DNA of 64,000 nucleotides from Martelella sp. AD-3 (lineage in GTDB: Bacteria > Pseudomonadota > Alphaproteobacteria > Rhizobiales > Rhizobiaceae), in contig NZ_CP014275.1 in the NCBI RefSeq assembly GCF_001578105.1, positions 4,437,501-4,501,500 of the forward strand, written 5' to 3'. This document shows positions 52,702 to 63,595 of the stretch, in pieces; positions within the stretch are counted from its first letter, which is position 1, and every line of letters begins with the position of its first letter. The notes beneath the pieces were generated by a model, which was not told the origin of the DNA, made no database searches, and worked only from the letters and a program-made list of their open reading frames with translations. The position numbers and the translations under genes are program-made.

Positions 52702-53877
52702 CTATTGCCCGGCGGCGCCCCGGGTCTCGGCGGTCGCGGCGGGGTTGGCCGTGCGGCCCACGGCATCGAGGAAGCGGGCGCCGGGACGCCTTGCCATGCT
52801 GCCGAGTTCGGTATCCTCGTCGAGCTCGGGATAGATCGCCGCAAGGGCGGCATAGCGGCTGTGGTTGAGCGCATCGCGCGACGAAACCGAGGAAATGTCG
52901 ACGAGCGCGACATTCTTCCTCTCGGCCATCTCCAGCACCTCCGGATCGGTAATGTCGAGCTGGCCGGCGCGCTGGCGGTTGCCCTGGATGAAGCGGGAAA
53001 AGCCGAGCGCGCGGTCGTCGCCGGAGACCATCACCAGAAGCGGCGGATCAAGCGGGCCGATCACGTCCACCTGTGCGGCGAACACGTCCTCGTCGATATC
53101 GGGAGCGGCGAGGATGACATTGAGCTTGCCGAGCGCCCTGCGGTTGTCCTCCAGGCTCAGCTGCCTGAGCGCTTCCATGGTCAGCCAGCCGCCCATGCTG
53201 TGGCCGAAAAGCATGACCGAGCGCACGCTGGAAAGCGCCGTGACCTGGTCGAGCACATCGGTCAGCCCGTCGCGGGAGAAGGTGGCGGACTCCTTGTCGG
53301 TCGCGTAGTCGAGAAGGCGCGCCTGCGACGGCCAGGAAAACAGGATCGGCACGCCCGAGACATTGGTGTCCGCTGCAAGCTGGGCCATGCGGAACAGCCC
53401 CTCCTGGAAGGAGACGTTGAAGCCGTGCACGAAGACGCCGGCAACGCCATTGCCTGTTGCGCGCGCAGCCCTTCCGATGCGCGCGTCAAAGGCCGCCTTT
53501 GACAGCGCGGTGTGCTTGAGAACCGTGAAATGCTCGTCGGGCCTGGCCTTGCGCGAATAGGGCCATTCGATTTCACCGGGATCGTGGCCGGGCGGGATCG
53601 AGATCACGAACTCGGCATAGCTCAGGTCGTCCTCGCGTTCCGGAGTGAAGCCGTCAATCGGCTCTTCGGCCCGTTCGCGCGTGGTCGCCACATAGACGGT
53701 GACGGTGCGCGCGCCCTCCACGGTCGCCGGATGCGGATAGATGACCTCGGGTCCGGGGCGCTGCCCGCAGGCGGAGACCAGAAGAACGAGCAGAAGGCCG
53801 AAGGCAAGGCCAAGCGGGAAAAACCGCTTGCGCGGCGCGCGCGCATCGTCTGCAGGATGGGTAAGCGTGATCTGCAT
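52702..53877 (-). CDS. DUF900-type alpha/beta hydrolase lipoprotein
   Basis: This is a 391-residue envelope hydrolase. An N-terminal hydrophobic segment ends in the lipobox LLVSAC (C37). The DUF900 pattern then follows: TVTVYVATTRERAEEPIDGF near 57, GVFVHGFNVSFQEGLFRMAQ near 147, and the nucleophile elbow FGHSMGGW with S227. A catalytic-type aspartate lies near 270 and a histidine near 360 (DALNHSRY). The substrate is unknown. ATG 53877 is the start that yields a proper lipoprotein signal. Confidence 0.87.
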   Translation of the reverse strand: MQITLTHPADDARAPRKRFFPLGLAFGLLLVLLVSACGQRPGPEVIYPHPATVEGARTVTVYVATTRERAEEPIDGFTPEREDDLSYAEFVISIPPGHDPGEIEWPYSRKARPDEHFTVLKHTALSKAAFDARIGRAARATGNGVAGVFVHGFNVSFQEGLFRMAQLAADTNVSGVPILFSWPSQARLLDYATDKESATFSRDGLTDVLDQVTALSSVRSVMLFGHSMGGWLTMEALRQLSLEDNRRALGKLNVILAAPDIDEDVFAAQVDVIGPLDPPLLVMVSGDDRALGFSRFIQGNRQRAGQLDITDPEVLEMAERKNVALVDISSVSSRDALNHSRYAALAAIYPELDEDTELGSMARRPGARFLDAVGRTANPAATAETRGAAGQ

Positions 53878-54082
53878 GATCCGAATATTCTCGCCTCGGG
53901 TCTGCGCGGGCTGTCGCCCTGTTGAATGATCTCTACGGGCGGGCGGATCGGAAATCAAGTGCAGGAAGTCTTTCAGCCGGCGCCTCTTCACGAAAGTTTG
54001 CGCTTACGCAGCTTGCCTTGACCGTCCGAGAACGAGCCGATACTTGTTTGACAAGGACCTGCGACAAAGGGAGATGAAGTCG

Positions 54083-55477
54083 ATGGCGGAAGAACGCGAA
54101 CAGGACGGTCTGTTTGATCCCAATGACGAGACCTACGGCGCTGCCGATCTTTCGGCGATCCTGCCAAAGTCCGGCTTTCCCGAGAAGGAGCGCGCGCCGC
54201 GTCTTGCCTATGCGGCGATCCATGACGAACTCCTGCTTGACGGCAATGCCCGGCAGAATCTCGCGACCTTCTGCCAGACCTGGGAGGAGCCCGAGATCCA
54301 CAAGCTGATGGATGACTGCATCGACAAGAACATGATCGACAAGGACGAGTACCCGCAGACGGCCGAAATCGAGGCGCGCTGCGTGCGGATGCTGGGCGAT
54401 CTCTGGCATGCGCCGGAAGGCCCGGTCACCGGGACGTCGACCACCGGCTCGTCCGAAGCCGCAATGCTCGGCGGGCTTGCGATGAAGCGCCGCTGGGAGG
54501 CAAGGCGCAAGGCAGAAGGCAAGCCGACCGACAAGCCCAACCTGATCACCGGCCCGGTGCAGATCTGCTGGCACAAGTTCACCCGTTACTGGGATGTCGA
54601 ACATCGCGAGATCCCGATGGAAAACGGCCGCCTGCTGATGACGCCGGAAGAGGTGCTAGAGCTCTGCGACGAAAACACGATCGGCGTGGTGCCGACGCTC
54701 GGCGTCACCTATACCGGCGAATACGAGCCGGTGAAGGCCGTTTCCGACGCGCTCGACGATCTTCAGGCGCGCACCGGGCTTGATATCCCGATCCATGTGG
54801 ATGGGGCGAGCGGCGGCTTCCTGGCGCCCTTCTGCGCGCCGGAACTGGAATGGGACTTCCGCCTGCCGCGCGTGAAATCGATCAATGCGTCGGGTCACAA
54901 GTTCGGCCTCTCGCCGCTCGGCGTCGGCTGGGTGCTGTGGCGCGAGGACAAGGACCTGCCCGAGGAAATGGTCTTCTGGGTCAATTATCTGGGCGGCAAC
55001 ATGCGCGACATCGCGCTCAATTTCTCCCGCCCCGGCGGCCAGGTAATCTGCCAGTACTACAATTTCCTGCGGCTTGGCCGTCAGGGTTATCGCAAGGTGC
55101 ACGAGGCCTGCTACCGCAGCGCCGCCTTTCTGGCGGAGGAACTGGAAAAGACCGGCCTCGTCGATATCGTCTTTGACGGCGACATGAAGAAGGGCATTCC
55201 GGCCGTCTCGTGGAAGCTCAAGGACGGCCTTAAAACCAATTACACCCTGTTTGATCTCGCCGACCGGTTGCGCACGCGCGGCTGGCAGGTGCCGGCCTAT
55301 ACGCTCCCGGCCAATTGCCAGGATCAGGCGATCCAGCGCATTCTGGTTCGAAATGGCGTGTCGATCGACCTCTGCTCGCTGCTGATCGAGGACATAAAGG
55401 CGGCGGTGGATTACTTCAAGGCGCACCCGATCAGCACGCCGCTGACCGAGGACGAGGCCTCCGGCTTCCACCATTGA
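54083..55477 (+). CDS. gadB: Glutamate decarboxylase
   Basis: This is a PLP enzyme of 464 residues converting glutamate to GABA and CO2 with proton use, cytoplasmic. The PLP lysine is K273 in [15 protein letters not shown], with [13 protein letters not shown] near 238 and [20 protein letters not shown] near 121. Length matches E. coli GadB (466). ATG 54083 lies nine bases after GGGAG; the upstream ATG at 54074 touches it. The C terminus keeps the histidine pair (GFHH) that, in GadB, plugs the active site at neutral pH. No gadC antiporter is adjacent. Confidence 0.95.
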   Translation: MAEEREQDGLFDPNDETYGAADLSAILPKSGFPEKERAPRLAYAAIHDELLLDGNARQNLATFCQTWEEPEIHKLMDDCIDKNMIDKDEYPQTAEIEARCVRMLGDLWHAPEGPVTGTSTTGSSEAAMLGGLAMKRRWEARRKAEGKPTDKPNLITGPVQICWHKFTRYWDVEHREIPMENGRLLMTPEEVLELCDENTIGVVPTLGVTYTGEYEPVKAVSDALDDLQARTGLDIPIHVDGASGGFLAPFCAPELEWDFRLPRVKSINASGHKFGLSPLGVGWVLWREDKDLPEEMVFWVNYLGGNMRDIALNFSRPGGQVICQYYNFLRLGRQGYRKVHEACYRSAAFLAEELEKTGLVDIVFDGDMKKGIPAVSWKLKDGLKTNYTLFDLADRLRTRGWQVPAYTLPANCQDQAIQRILVRNGVSIDLCSLLIEDIKAAVDYFKAHPISTPLTEDEASGFHH

Positions 55478-55499
55478 TGATTTGGCGGGTTCGGTCATT

Positions 55500-55516
55500 C
55501 CGGACGCCACGTCCGG
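55500..55516 (+). terminator. Hairpin after glutamate decarboxylase gene
   Basis: CCGGACG-CCA-CGTCCGG is a perfect 7-base stem, 22 bases past the gadB stop. It may be a terminator or part of the dispersed repeats that follow. Confidence 0.4.
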
Positions 55517-55562
55517 GACGCCTTCAGGCTGCTGACACATGCCTGCCCCACTCTCCGCCGTC

Positions 55563-55706
55563 ATGCTCGGGCTTGTCCCGAGCATCTAGACACGTATCAA
55601 CGCGATAGGCGTTTCAGATGGAGCGGCGCGATAAATCAGCCTGTTGCAAAACAGGAGCTCCGCTCGTAGGGCAAAGAGGTTAGATCCTCGGCACAAGGCC
55701 GAGGGT
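55563..55706. repeat. Pair of inverted intergenic palindromic repeats
   Basis: The 307-base gap between gadB and trhO holds no gene. It contains two palindromes of the kind dispersed in rhizobial genomes: ATGCTCGGGCTTGTCCCGAGCAT at 55563-55585, and in opposite orientation ATCCTCGGCACAAGGCCGAGGGT at 55684-55706. Both are flanked by GTCA and TCTA-type ends, and they bracket about 100 bases. Confidence 0.65.
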
Positions 55707-55784
55707 GACGTCCGTAAAAGGGAGAGGTTTTTCGTCGAGCGGGCGTCCGGGGCGCGGTTTCTTCTCTCTCGGGAAAAAAACGCC

Positions 55785-56696
55785 TTACGCCCCCAGATGC
55801 CGTTCGCCGCGCGCCCTGGCGAGCGCGATCTGGTGCTGGCGCTCGCGGAAGCGGGCGCGGTCGGCATCCGAATAGGTCTCGGCGCAATGCGGGCAGGAGA
55901 CGCCTTCCTCGTAATCGGCGGAAAGCTTGTCTTCCGGCGTCACCGGGTGGCGGCAGGCGTGGCAGAGTTGATGTTCGCCTTCCTTCAGGCCGTGGGTCAC
56001 GGAAACGCGCTCGTCGAAGACAAAGCAGGCGCCGTCCCAGAGGCTTTCTTCCTCCGGCACGTCCTCGAGATATTTCAGGATGCCGCCCTTCAGGTGGTAG
56101 ACCTCCTCGAAACCCTGCTCCTTCATATAGGCGGTCGCCTTCTCGCAGCGAATGCCGCCGGTGCAGTACATGGCGATCTTCGGCTTGTTGTGCAGCCCCC
56201 TGTTTTCCTCCACCCAGCGCGGAAATTCGCGGAAGGTCTTGGTGTGCGGGTCGACCGCGCCGCGGAAGATGCCGATCGCGGTCTCGTAATCATTGCGGGT
56301 GTCGATAACGATCGTGTCCGGGTCGGTGATGAGGTCGTTCCAGTCCTTTGGATCGACATAGGTGCCAACCGTCTTCAAGGGATCGATATCCTCGACGCCC
56401 ATGGTGACGATTTCCTTCTTTAGCCGTACCTTGAGGCGGTTGAAGGGCATTTTCGAGGCGCGGCTTTCCTTGTGCTCGAGGCCGGAAAACTCGGGACGCG
56501 CGCGGATGAAGGCGAGCACATTGGCAATCCCTTCATGGCTGCCGGCGATCGTGCCGTTGATCCCCTCATGCGCAAGCAACAGCGTGCCGCGCACGCCGTT
56601 TTCCTCACAACAGGCAAAAAGCGGCGCGCGGAACGCCCGAAAATCGGCAAACCGCGTGAAGTGATAGAGCGCTGCGACCAGATAGGACCCTTGCAT
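55785..56696 (-). CDS. trhO: tRNA uridine(34) hydroxylase TrhO (rhodanese-domain)
   Basis: This is a 303-residue protein of the former UPF0176 family. The N-terminal domain has [20 protein letters not shown] near residue 36, the rhodanese domain has [13 protein letters not shown] near 130, and the active cysteine lies in [14 protein letters not shown] (C178, C184). A C-terminal CxxC pair of zinc type follows ([13 protein letters not shown]). TrhO hydroxylates U34 of certain tRNAs in an oxygen-dependent way on the route to 5-methoxy or 5-oxyacetic uridine. It appears to be a single-gene unit. Confidence 0.93.
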   Translation of the reverse strand: MQGSYLVAALYHFTRFADFRAFRAPLFACCEENGVRGTLLLAHEGINGTIAGSHEGIANVLAFIRARPEFSGLEHKESRASKMPFNRLKVRLKKEIVTMGVEDIDPLKTVGTYVDPKDWNDLITDPDTIVIDTRNDYETAIGIFRGAVDPHTKTFREFPRWVEENRGLHNKPKIAMYCTGGIRCEKATAYMKEQGFEEVYHLKGGILKYLEDVPEEESLWDGACFVFDERVSVTHGLKEGEHQLCHACRHPVTPEDKLSADYEEGVSCPHCAETYSDADRARFRERQHQIALARARGERHLGA

Positions 56697-56776
56697 GGTC
56701 TCTCTCCGCTTTCTTCAATCTCGGGCTATTCACGAATATTGCGCTGGCCAATACACGGATCGGCGGTTTTTGGCAA

Positions 56777-57700
56777 TTATTCGCCGTCATGCGCATGGGC
56801 GCGTTTCTTCCACAAGGTCCTGATGATCCGCGCCTCGACATCGGGCTCGTCGCCGAAGGTCTTGCGCGCGCTTTTGATCGCCCGTCGGCGCAGCTGCGTT
56901 CGGGTCTCAAGGGCGGCATCCCGGCAGATCGCAAGCGTTCCGGCATCAAGGCCGGGCGCATCAGGGCCATCCAGTAGCTGAAGCAGCATGCTCAGATCAT
57001 GTTCGTGGCCCAGCAGATCGGCAAGCGCCTTGGCGTCGTTGCGCTTGGCCTTCAGCGCCGAGGGCCAGGCCGGCGAGAGCAGCGCCGAGAACATCCAGTA
57101 AGCCTGGCTCTTCTTGCGCAATTCGTGAAAGTCGTCGTCCCCGCCCTCGGCCTGGACCGTCATCAGCGCGACCTGGGCGTTGGCGAGCTCCTTCTTCCAG
57201 GCCTTGCCAAGGCGTTTCGCCGCCGCCGACGGGTCCTCGCTGAAGTCGGCCTCCTCGATCGCGGCGATCGCCGCGCGGCAGGTATGGATCGCGTCCTTTG
57301 CCTTTTTCTGGAGCGCCGCGTCGGAAACGGCGGCGCTGCTGCGGCGTTCGCGCAATGCCGTTTCCAGCCGGGAAAGCGCCATGTCGCGCCTGCCGCCGTT
57401 CGCCAGACCGCGCAGATAGGCCGCGCATTCGATCAGCGCGGTCGCATCGCGTCCGCCCGAAAGGCCTGCCGCCATGTCGCGAATGCGCGCATTCTCCTGT
57501 CGCGAAAAATCCTTCGCCGCCGGGCGGACCAGCCGCAACAGGCCGCGCACGCGCTTGAACTTCTTGCGGGCGTCGTGGATCGCCTCATCAAGGCCCCGGG
57601 GCTGTTTCTTCAGCGCCTTGATGGCGTCCTCGAGCTGCGACACGGCCACCTTCTTGACGGCCGCGTCAAACGGTTTCTCCGGGTCAAGCGTGAAAGCCAT
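56777..57700 (-). CDS. CHAD domain protein
   Basis: This is a 307-residue all-helical protein of the CHAD family, rich in lysine, arginine and histidine (IHDARKKFKRVRGLLRLVRP near residue 45, DFHELRKKSQAYWMFSAL near 190). CHAD domains bind polyphosphate. The gene starts one base after the stop of a CYTH-domain gene on the same strand. CHAD and CYTH are often fused in one protein, and here they are split but clearly cotranscribed. ATG 57700 (MAFTLDPEKPF) is preferred over 57739. Confidence 0.9.
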   Translation of the reverse strand: MAFTLDPEKPFDAAVKKVAVSQLEDAIKALKKQPRGLDEAIHDARKKFKRVRGLLRLVRPAAKDFSRQENARIRDMAAGLSGGRDATALIECAAYLRGLANGGRRDMALSRLETALRERRSSAAVSDAALQKKAKDAIHTCRAAIAAIEEADFSEDPSAAAKRLGKAWKKELANAQVALMTVQAEGGDDDFHELRKKSQAYWMFSALLSPAWPSALKAKRNDAKALADLLGHEHDLSMLLQLLDGPDAPGLDAGTLAICRDAALETRTQLRRRAIKSARKTFGDEPDVEARIIRTLWKKRAHAHDGE

Positions 57701-57701
57701 G

Positions 57702-58178
57702 TCAGCCGTCCTCTTCGGGAATGATGCCGGTCTCGGCAAGCGCCTGGTTGGTGTAGCGCCCGTCGCCGGTCACCTCGCGGCCGAGCCAGTCGGGAAGATG
57801 CGGCCTTGCCGCCTCGTTCGGCAGTTCGACCTCGGCAACGACGAGGCCTGCAAGGTCTTGGTGATAGACATCGATTTCCCAGACGAAATCGCCGGCGGGG
57901 ACGCGGTAGCGCGTCTTGTCGATCACGGTGCCGAGGGCGTAGGCGATCATTTCCAGCGCGTCGTCGAGGGGCACGTCATATTCGAATTCGTCGCGGCTCA
58001 TCGCGCCGGCGCCGAATTTCAGCGTGATGCGGGCGCGCGCGTCATCGACTATCCGGACGCGGGCGGAGCGGTCGGCTGCGCCGAGCAGATAGGCCTGTCT
58101 CAGCCGCACGCCCTTTTCCGCGCCGTCCTTCCAGCCGTCGCCATCAACGAGGAACTTCCGTTCGATTTCCCTGGCCAT
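57702..58178 (-). CDS. CYTH-domain protein (triphosphate tunnel metalloenzyme)
   Basis: This is a 158-residue CYTH protein with the family ExExK motif in MAREIERKFLV. Later are RQAYLL (residue 27 onward), RVRIVDDARARITLKFG near 40, and VWEIDVYHQDLAGLVVAEVE near 105, giving the acidic and basic residues of the tunnel. Bacterial members are usually inorganic triphosphatases, less often adenylate cyclases. The partner CHAD gene favours a polyphosphate-related role. Confidence 0.9.
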   Translation of the reverse strand: MAREIERKFLVDGDGWKDGAEKGVRLRQAYLLGAADRSARVRIVDDARARITLKFGAGAMSRDEFEYDVPLDDALEMIAYALGTVIDKTRYRVPAGDFVWEIDVYHQDLAGLVVAEVELPNEAARPHLPDWLGREVTGDGRYTNQALAETGIIPEEDG

Positions 58179-58380
58179 GTCGAGCCCTCTTGCTGCCCTT
58201 CTCGGGGCGAAGCCGCGTTAATCGAGATCAAACCCCGATGACAGGAATAAGGTCATAACACGGCCACTGTCGCGGGCAATGATTCCAGTCGATTTATAAT
58301 CCCTTCCGGTCTCGACTTGATGCCTGTGCCGGGGTATTTCAAACGCAGTTCGACAAAAAGTGCAAAAGGCCAGTGCGACC

Positions 58381-59025
58381 ATGGATGCAAAAACCCAAAA
58401 CCTCCTCGATGCCCTTACCGCCCAGCCCGTCGTTCCGGTGCTGATCGTGGAATCCGTCGAACATGCCGTCCCGCTGGCGCGGGCGCTTGTCGAGGGCGGG
58501 CTGAAAGCGCTGGAGATCACCCTGCGCACCGACGCGGCGCTCGACGTCATCAAGGCCATGTCCGAGGAGATCGAAGGCGCGGTCATCGGCGCCGGCACCA
58601 TCCTTTCGGCGCGCGATTACGCGGCGGCTGAAAAGGCTGGCGCCAAGTTCATCGTCTCGCCCGGCATCAACGGCGATATCCTCGACGCCGCCGATGACAG
58701 CGAAGTGCCGCTTCTGCCCGGCACGGCGACGGCCAGCGAAGTGCTGTCGCTGCGCGAGGAAGGCTACCGCGTGATGAAATTCTTCCCCGCCGAACAGGCT
58801 GGCGGCGCGCCTTACCTCAAGGCGCTTTCCTCCCCGCTCGCCGACATCAAGTTCTGCCCGACCGGCGGCGTATCGCTCGCCAATGCGCCGGATTACCTGA
58901 AGCTTCCGAACGTCGTCTGCGTCGGCGGCTCCTGGGTTGCGCCGAAGGATCTGGTCGCCAGGGGTGACTGGGCCGGTATCAAGAAACTCGCCGAGGATGC
59001 CTGCGCGACCCTCGGCAAATACTGA
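58381..59025 (+). CDS. eda: 2-dehydro-3-deoxy-phosphogluconate (KDPG) aldolase
   Basis: This is a 214-residue class I aldolase of the Entner-Doudoroff pathway, splitting KDPG into pyruvate and glyceraldehyde-3-phosphate. The Schiff-base lysine is K133 in YRVMKFFPAEQAGG. The general base is E45 in ALEITLRT. A phosphate-binding CPTGGVSLANAPDYL follows near 165. These positions equal those of E. coli Eda. A clear terminator follows, so it is the last or only gene of its transcript. Confidence 0.95.
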   Translation: MDAKTQNLLDALTAQPVVPVLIVESVEHAVPLARALVEGGLKALEITLRTDAALDVIKAMSEEIEGAVIGAGTILSARDYAAAEKAGAKFIVSPGINGDILDAADDSEVPLLPGTATASEVLSLREEGYRVMKFFPAEQAGGAPYLKALSSPLADIKFCPTGGVSLANAPDYLKLPNVVCVGGSWVAPKDLVARGDWAGIKKLAEDACATLGKY

Positions 59026-59041
59026 TCAAGCAACGGACAAG

Positions 59042-59073
59042 GCGCCCGGCCGGAAGGCCCGGGCGCTTTTTTT
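59042..59073 (+). terminator. Rho-independent terminator after eda
   Basis: GCGCCCGGCC, a GGAA loop and GGCCCGGGCGC pair with one bulge and are followed by seven T residues. It starts 16 bases after the eda stop codon. Confidence 0.9.
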
Positions 59074-59120
59074 CACATTCGAAGCCTTGCGGTTTTGCCC
59101 GCTTCTCGAGGGAGGCCGTC

Positions 59121-59810
59121 ATGTCCGATCTTTCCGGTTTTGTCCCGCGGCTGAGGCCGCAGCCCGTTCATCAGCGCGGCCTTTACGTCACGGTCGAACC
59201 CTATGACGAGGGCGAGCACGGCGCGGCGCTCTGGCAGGCGCTTGGCGGTTCCGCAGACGCCGTCAATGTCCTCCTGCGCTTCTTCCCCCAGCCCGATTTT
59301 TCCGGCCCTGCCGATTTCTATGCGTGGCTCGACCAGCAGAACGCCTCGGGCAACTGGGTGACGCGCGTCTTTCGCAGGGCGGGTGACGGGGCGGTCGTCG
59401 GCATGGCGAGCTATATGCGCATCGACGAGGCGAATGGTGCGATCGAGATCGGCTCGGTCGCCCACGGCCCCGCCATGCAACGCTCGCCGATTGCGACAGA
59501 GGTGCAGTATCTGATGGCGCGCCACGTTTTCGACGATCTCGGTTACCGGCGTTATGAGTGGAAATGCAACAGCGAGCATGTCGTCAGCCGGGCGGCGGCG
59601 GACCGGCTCGGCTTCACCTTCGAGGGCATTTTCCGCAACCACATGGTGGCCAAGGGCAAGAACCGCGATACCGCCTGGTTTTCGATGATCGACAGCGAAT
59701 GGCCGGCGATCAGGGCGGCCTTCGAGGCCTGGCTCGCGCCTTCGAATTTTGATGCGGAGGGCCGCCAAGTGCGGGATCTCAAATCCATCAGGGAGGCAAG
59801 CAGACCATGA
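59121..59810 (+). CDS. GNAT-family N-acetyltransferase (RimJ/RimL type)
   Basis: This is a 229-residue acetyltransferase. The GNAT core has VVGMASYMRIDEANGAIEIG near residue 93, QRSPIATEVQYLMARHVFDD near 118 for acetyl-CoA binding, YRRYEWKCNSEHVVSRAAAD near 143 and RLGFTFEGIFRNHMVAKGKN near 165. This is the subgroup that acetylates protein N termini or small amines; the substrate is unknown. It overlaps the small membrane protein gene by four bases. Confidence 0.9.
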   Translation: MSDLSGFVPRLRPQPVHQRGLYVTVEPYDEGEHGAALWQALGGSADAVNVLLRFFPQPDFSGPADFYAWLDQQNASGNWVTRVFRRAGDGAVVGMASYMRIDEANGAIEIGSVAHGPAMQRSPIATEVQYLMARHVFDDLGYRRYEWKCNSEHVVSRAAADRLGFTFEGIFRNHMVAKGKNRDTAWFSMIDSEWPAIRAAFEAWLAPSNFDAEGRQVRDLKSIREASRP

Positions 59811-60016
59811 GCGAGCAGACCAGTCGTTCGACCATCATTGCGGCGGCGATCATCTTCGGCGGACTTCTGATCGGCGGCTATTTTCTGCCGGACATCATCA
59901 ACTATGTCGCGCTGTTTTCGCCATGGCTTGCGATCGGCGTCGGCATAATGTTCGTTCTGGCTGTCTTTGTCATTTTCTGGCTGAGAGGCCGTTACCAGCG
60001 CCGCCATGGACGCTGA
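59807..60016 (+). CDS. Small membrane protein, two predicted segments
   Basis: This is a 69-residue protein with hydrophobic segments at about 9-27 (IIAAAIIFGGLLIGGYFLP) and 32-57, and a basic tail RGRYQRRHGR. The ATG overlaps the acetyltransferase stop by four bases, which supports real translation. I do not recognise the family. The SAH-hydrolase-like gene follows after 24 bases. Confidence 0.7.
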   Translation: MSEQTSRSTIIAAAIIFGGLLIGGYFLPDIINYVALFSPWLAIGVGIMFVLAVFVIFWLRGRYQRRHGR

Positions 60017-60040
60017 CCGCAGATTTTCCGGCAGGAGCCT

Positions 60041-61159
60041 ATGACAATGACCGAGATCACACCCGCCTGGGCCAGGGCGCAGATGCCGCGCGTTGTCCGC
60101 GCCGTTTCCCACCTGCCGGACATGTCCGGCGTCAGGCTTGCCATGAGCATGCATCTCGACATGAAGATGCTGCCGCTGGTGGAAGGGCTTGCCGGGCGCG
60201 GCGCGGCGCTCTTCATCACCACCTGCAATCCGGCGACAGTGCGCAACGAGGTGGTCGACGCGATGCGGGCGGCGGGCGCCCGGGTCGATGCCTTCAAGGA
60301 CATGCCGGAGGACGACTGGCAGCGGGCGATCGAGAATGGTCTCGACTGGGCGCCGACGCATCTCTGCGAGATGGGTTCGGACTATACCCATTTTCTTCTG
60401 TCGCGCGGTCTGGAATGGCCCGATGTGAAGGCAGGGCTGGAGGCGACGGGCTCCGGCATCAGCCGGCTTCAGGGCGCGCTTCCGCCCTGGCCGATCTTCA
60501 ACTGGGACGATCTGCCGGTGAAGGAGGGCCTTCACAATCGCCACATGGTGGGGCTCACCACCTGGAACGCATTCTTCACCCGCACGCTTTTGAGCCTGCA
60601 TGAAAAGAATGTGCTGGTCGTCGGCTACGGCTCGGTCGGCCAGGGGCTTGCGGCCAGCGCCCGCGCTTTCGGCGGCACGGTGATGGTGGCCGAGATCGAC
60701 CCCGCCCGTCTTCTGCAGGCGCGCTATGACGGCTGGCGGACCGGCAGCGTCGCCGAACTCGCGCCCGAGGCCGATGTCATCGTCACGGGCACCGGCGGCC
60801 ATCACGTCCTGCCCTTCGAGATCATCGAGCAACTGAAAGACGGCTGTTTCCTGCTGAACTCCGGCCACCGCATAGACGAGATCGAGTTGTCGCCGCTTCT
60901 GGCGCGCCCGAGCGAACAGGCGCTGCCCGCCGTCACCACCCACAGGCTTTCATCCGGCAACCGCGTTCATCTCTTCGTCGGCGGCGCCATGGCCAATCTG
61001 ACGGGCGGGGAGGGCGACAGCCTCAACGCCTTCGACATGACGCTCGCGGTGATGGCCGAGGGCATCGGCCACATCGTCGGTGCGGGCGAGGCGGCCCGGC
61101 AGGGCGTTCATCTCCTGCCGCGCGCCGTCTGGGAGCGCGCCTGCCCCGATCCGGTCTGA
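60041..61159 (+). CDS. Adenosylhomocysteinase-like protein, shortened
   Basis: This is a 372-residue protein with the fold of S-adenosylhomocysteine hydrolase but about 95 residues shorter. The NAD-binding Rossmann motif VLVVGYGSVGQGLAASAR lies near residue 190. N-terminal similarity includes AMSMHLDMKMLPLVEGL and TTCNPATVRNEVVDAM. The EETTTG motif with its catalytic glutamate is replaced by GSGISRLQG. By eye the lysine of TKSKFDN is kept (PVKEGLHN), but the following aspartate is histidine and the catalytic cysteine is absent. It may not hydrolyse SAH. ATG 60047 is an equally good start, nine bases after AGGAG. Confidence 0.82.
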   Translation: MTMTEITPAWARAQMPRVVRAVSHLPDMSGVRLAMSMHLDMKMLPLVEGLAGRGAALFITTCNPATVRNEVVDAMRAAGARVDAFKDMPEDDWQRAIENGLDWAPTHLCEMGSDYTHFLLSRGLEWPDVKAGLEATGSGISRLQGALPPWPIFNWDDLPVKEGLHNRHMVGLTTWNAFFTRTLLSLHEKNVLVVGYGSVGQGLAASARAFGGTVMVAEIDPARLLQARYDGWRTGSVAELAPEADVIVTGTGGHHVLPFEIIEQLKDGCFLLNSGHRIDEIELSPLLARPSEQALPAVTTHRLSSGNRVHLFVGGAMANLTGGEGDSLNAFDMTLAVMAEGIGHIVGAGEAARQGVHLLPRAVWERACPDPV

Positions 61160-61426
61160 AGCCTCTTTCGAAACCGTGTGACCGGAATTTCGCGGTCGCG
61201 GTCGCGCGTGAGCCGCCTTTGCCGGAAATTGAGCCATGGTTAATCCCTGAAGGGGTTGATATCGGGGGCGGCAGACCGCAAATCCCTCGCGTATGGCCAC
61301 ATCCCCTTGAGACGCGTCGAAGACGGGCGCCACGGCGTCGGCCGAAAGATGGTATCTGGTGACGGAGAACAATGCTGAGGGCCGCCAAATAGGCGCGTAA
61401 ATGCTGTCATAAGCTTCAGCGAGCGC

Positions 61427-61456
61427 CTTGCAGAGCTATTTGGCGCTCATTATATA
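61427..61456 (+). promoter_or_regulatory. RpoH (sigma-32)-type heat-shock promoter of dnaK
   Basis: CTTG, 17 bases and CATTATAT match the alphaproteobacterial heat-shock promoter pattern (CTTG-N17-18-CNTATNT-like). The start of transcription should fall about 105 bases before dnaK. No CIRCE element is seen. The rest of the 409-base gap from 61160 shows no gene. Confidence 0.65.
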
Positions 61457-61568
61457 GCGCTCACAACGGCGTTATCGCCGCCAAAATCAAATCAAGACCA
61501 TAGCTCAAGGGGCCGTCACAGAATGCCTGAAGGGTTCGGATGGCCTGCTTAAAAGGAGACACGCGAAA

Positions 61569-63494
<1,926 letters not shown>

Positions 63495-63531
63495 TCTGAG
63501 CGTCGCTCCCGATCATTCCTGAAACCAAACA

Positions 63532-63556
63532 TCCGGCCGTCGCTTCGGCGGCCGGA
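63532..63556 (+). terminator. Hairpin in the dnaK-dnaJ gap
   Basis: TCCGGCCG, a nine-base loop and CGGCCGGA form a perfect 8-base stem. There is no T run, so partial termination or mRNA processing between dnaK and dnaJ is more likely than full stop. Confidence 0.45.
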
Positions 63557-63595
63557 AAACTCTGTTCAAGAGGTTGGCAGACTCCATGGCAAAAG

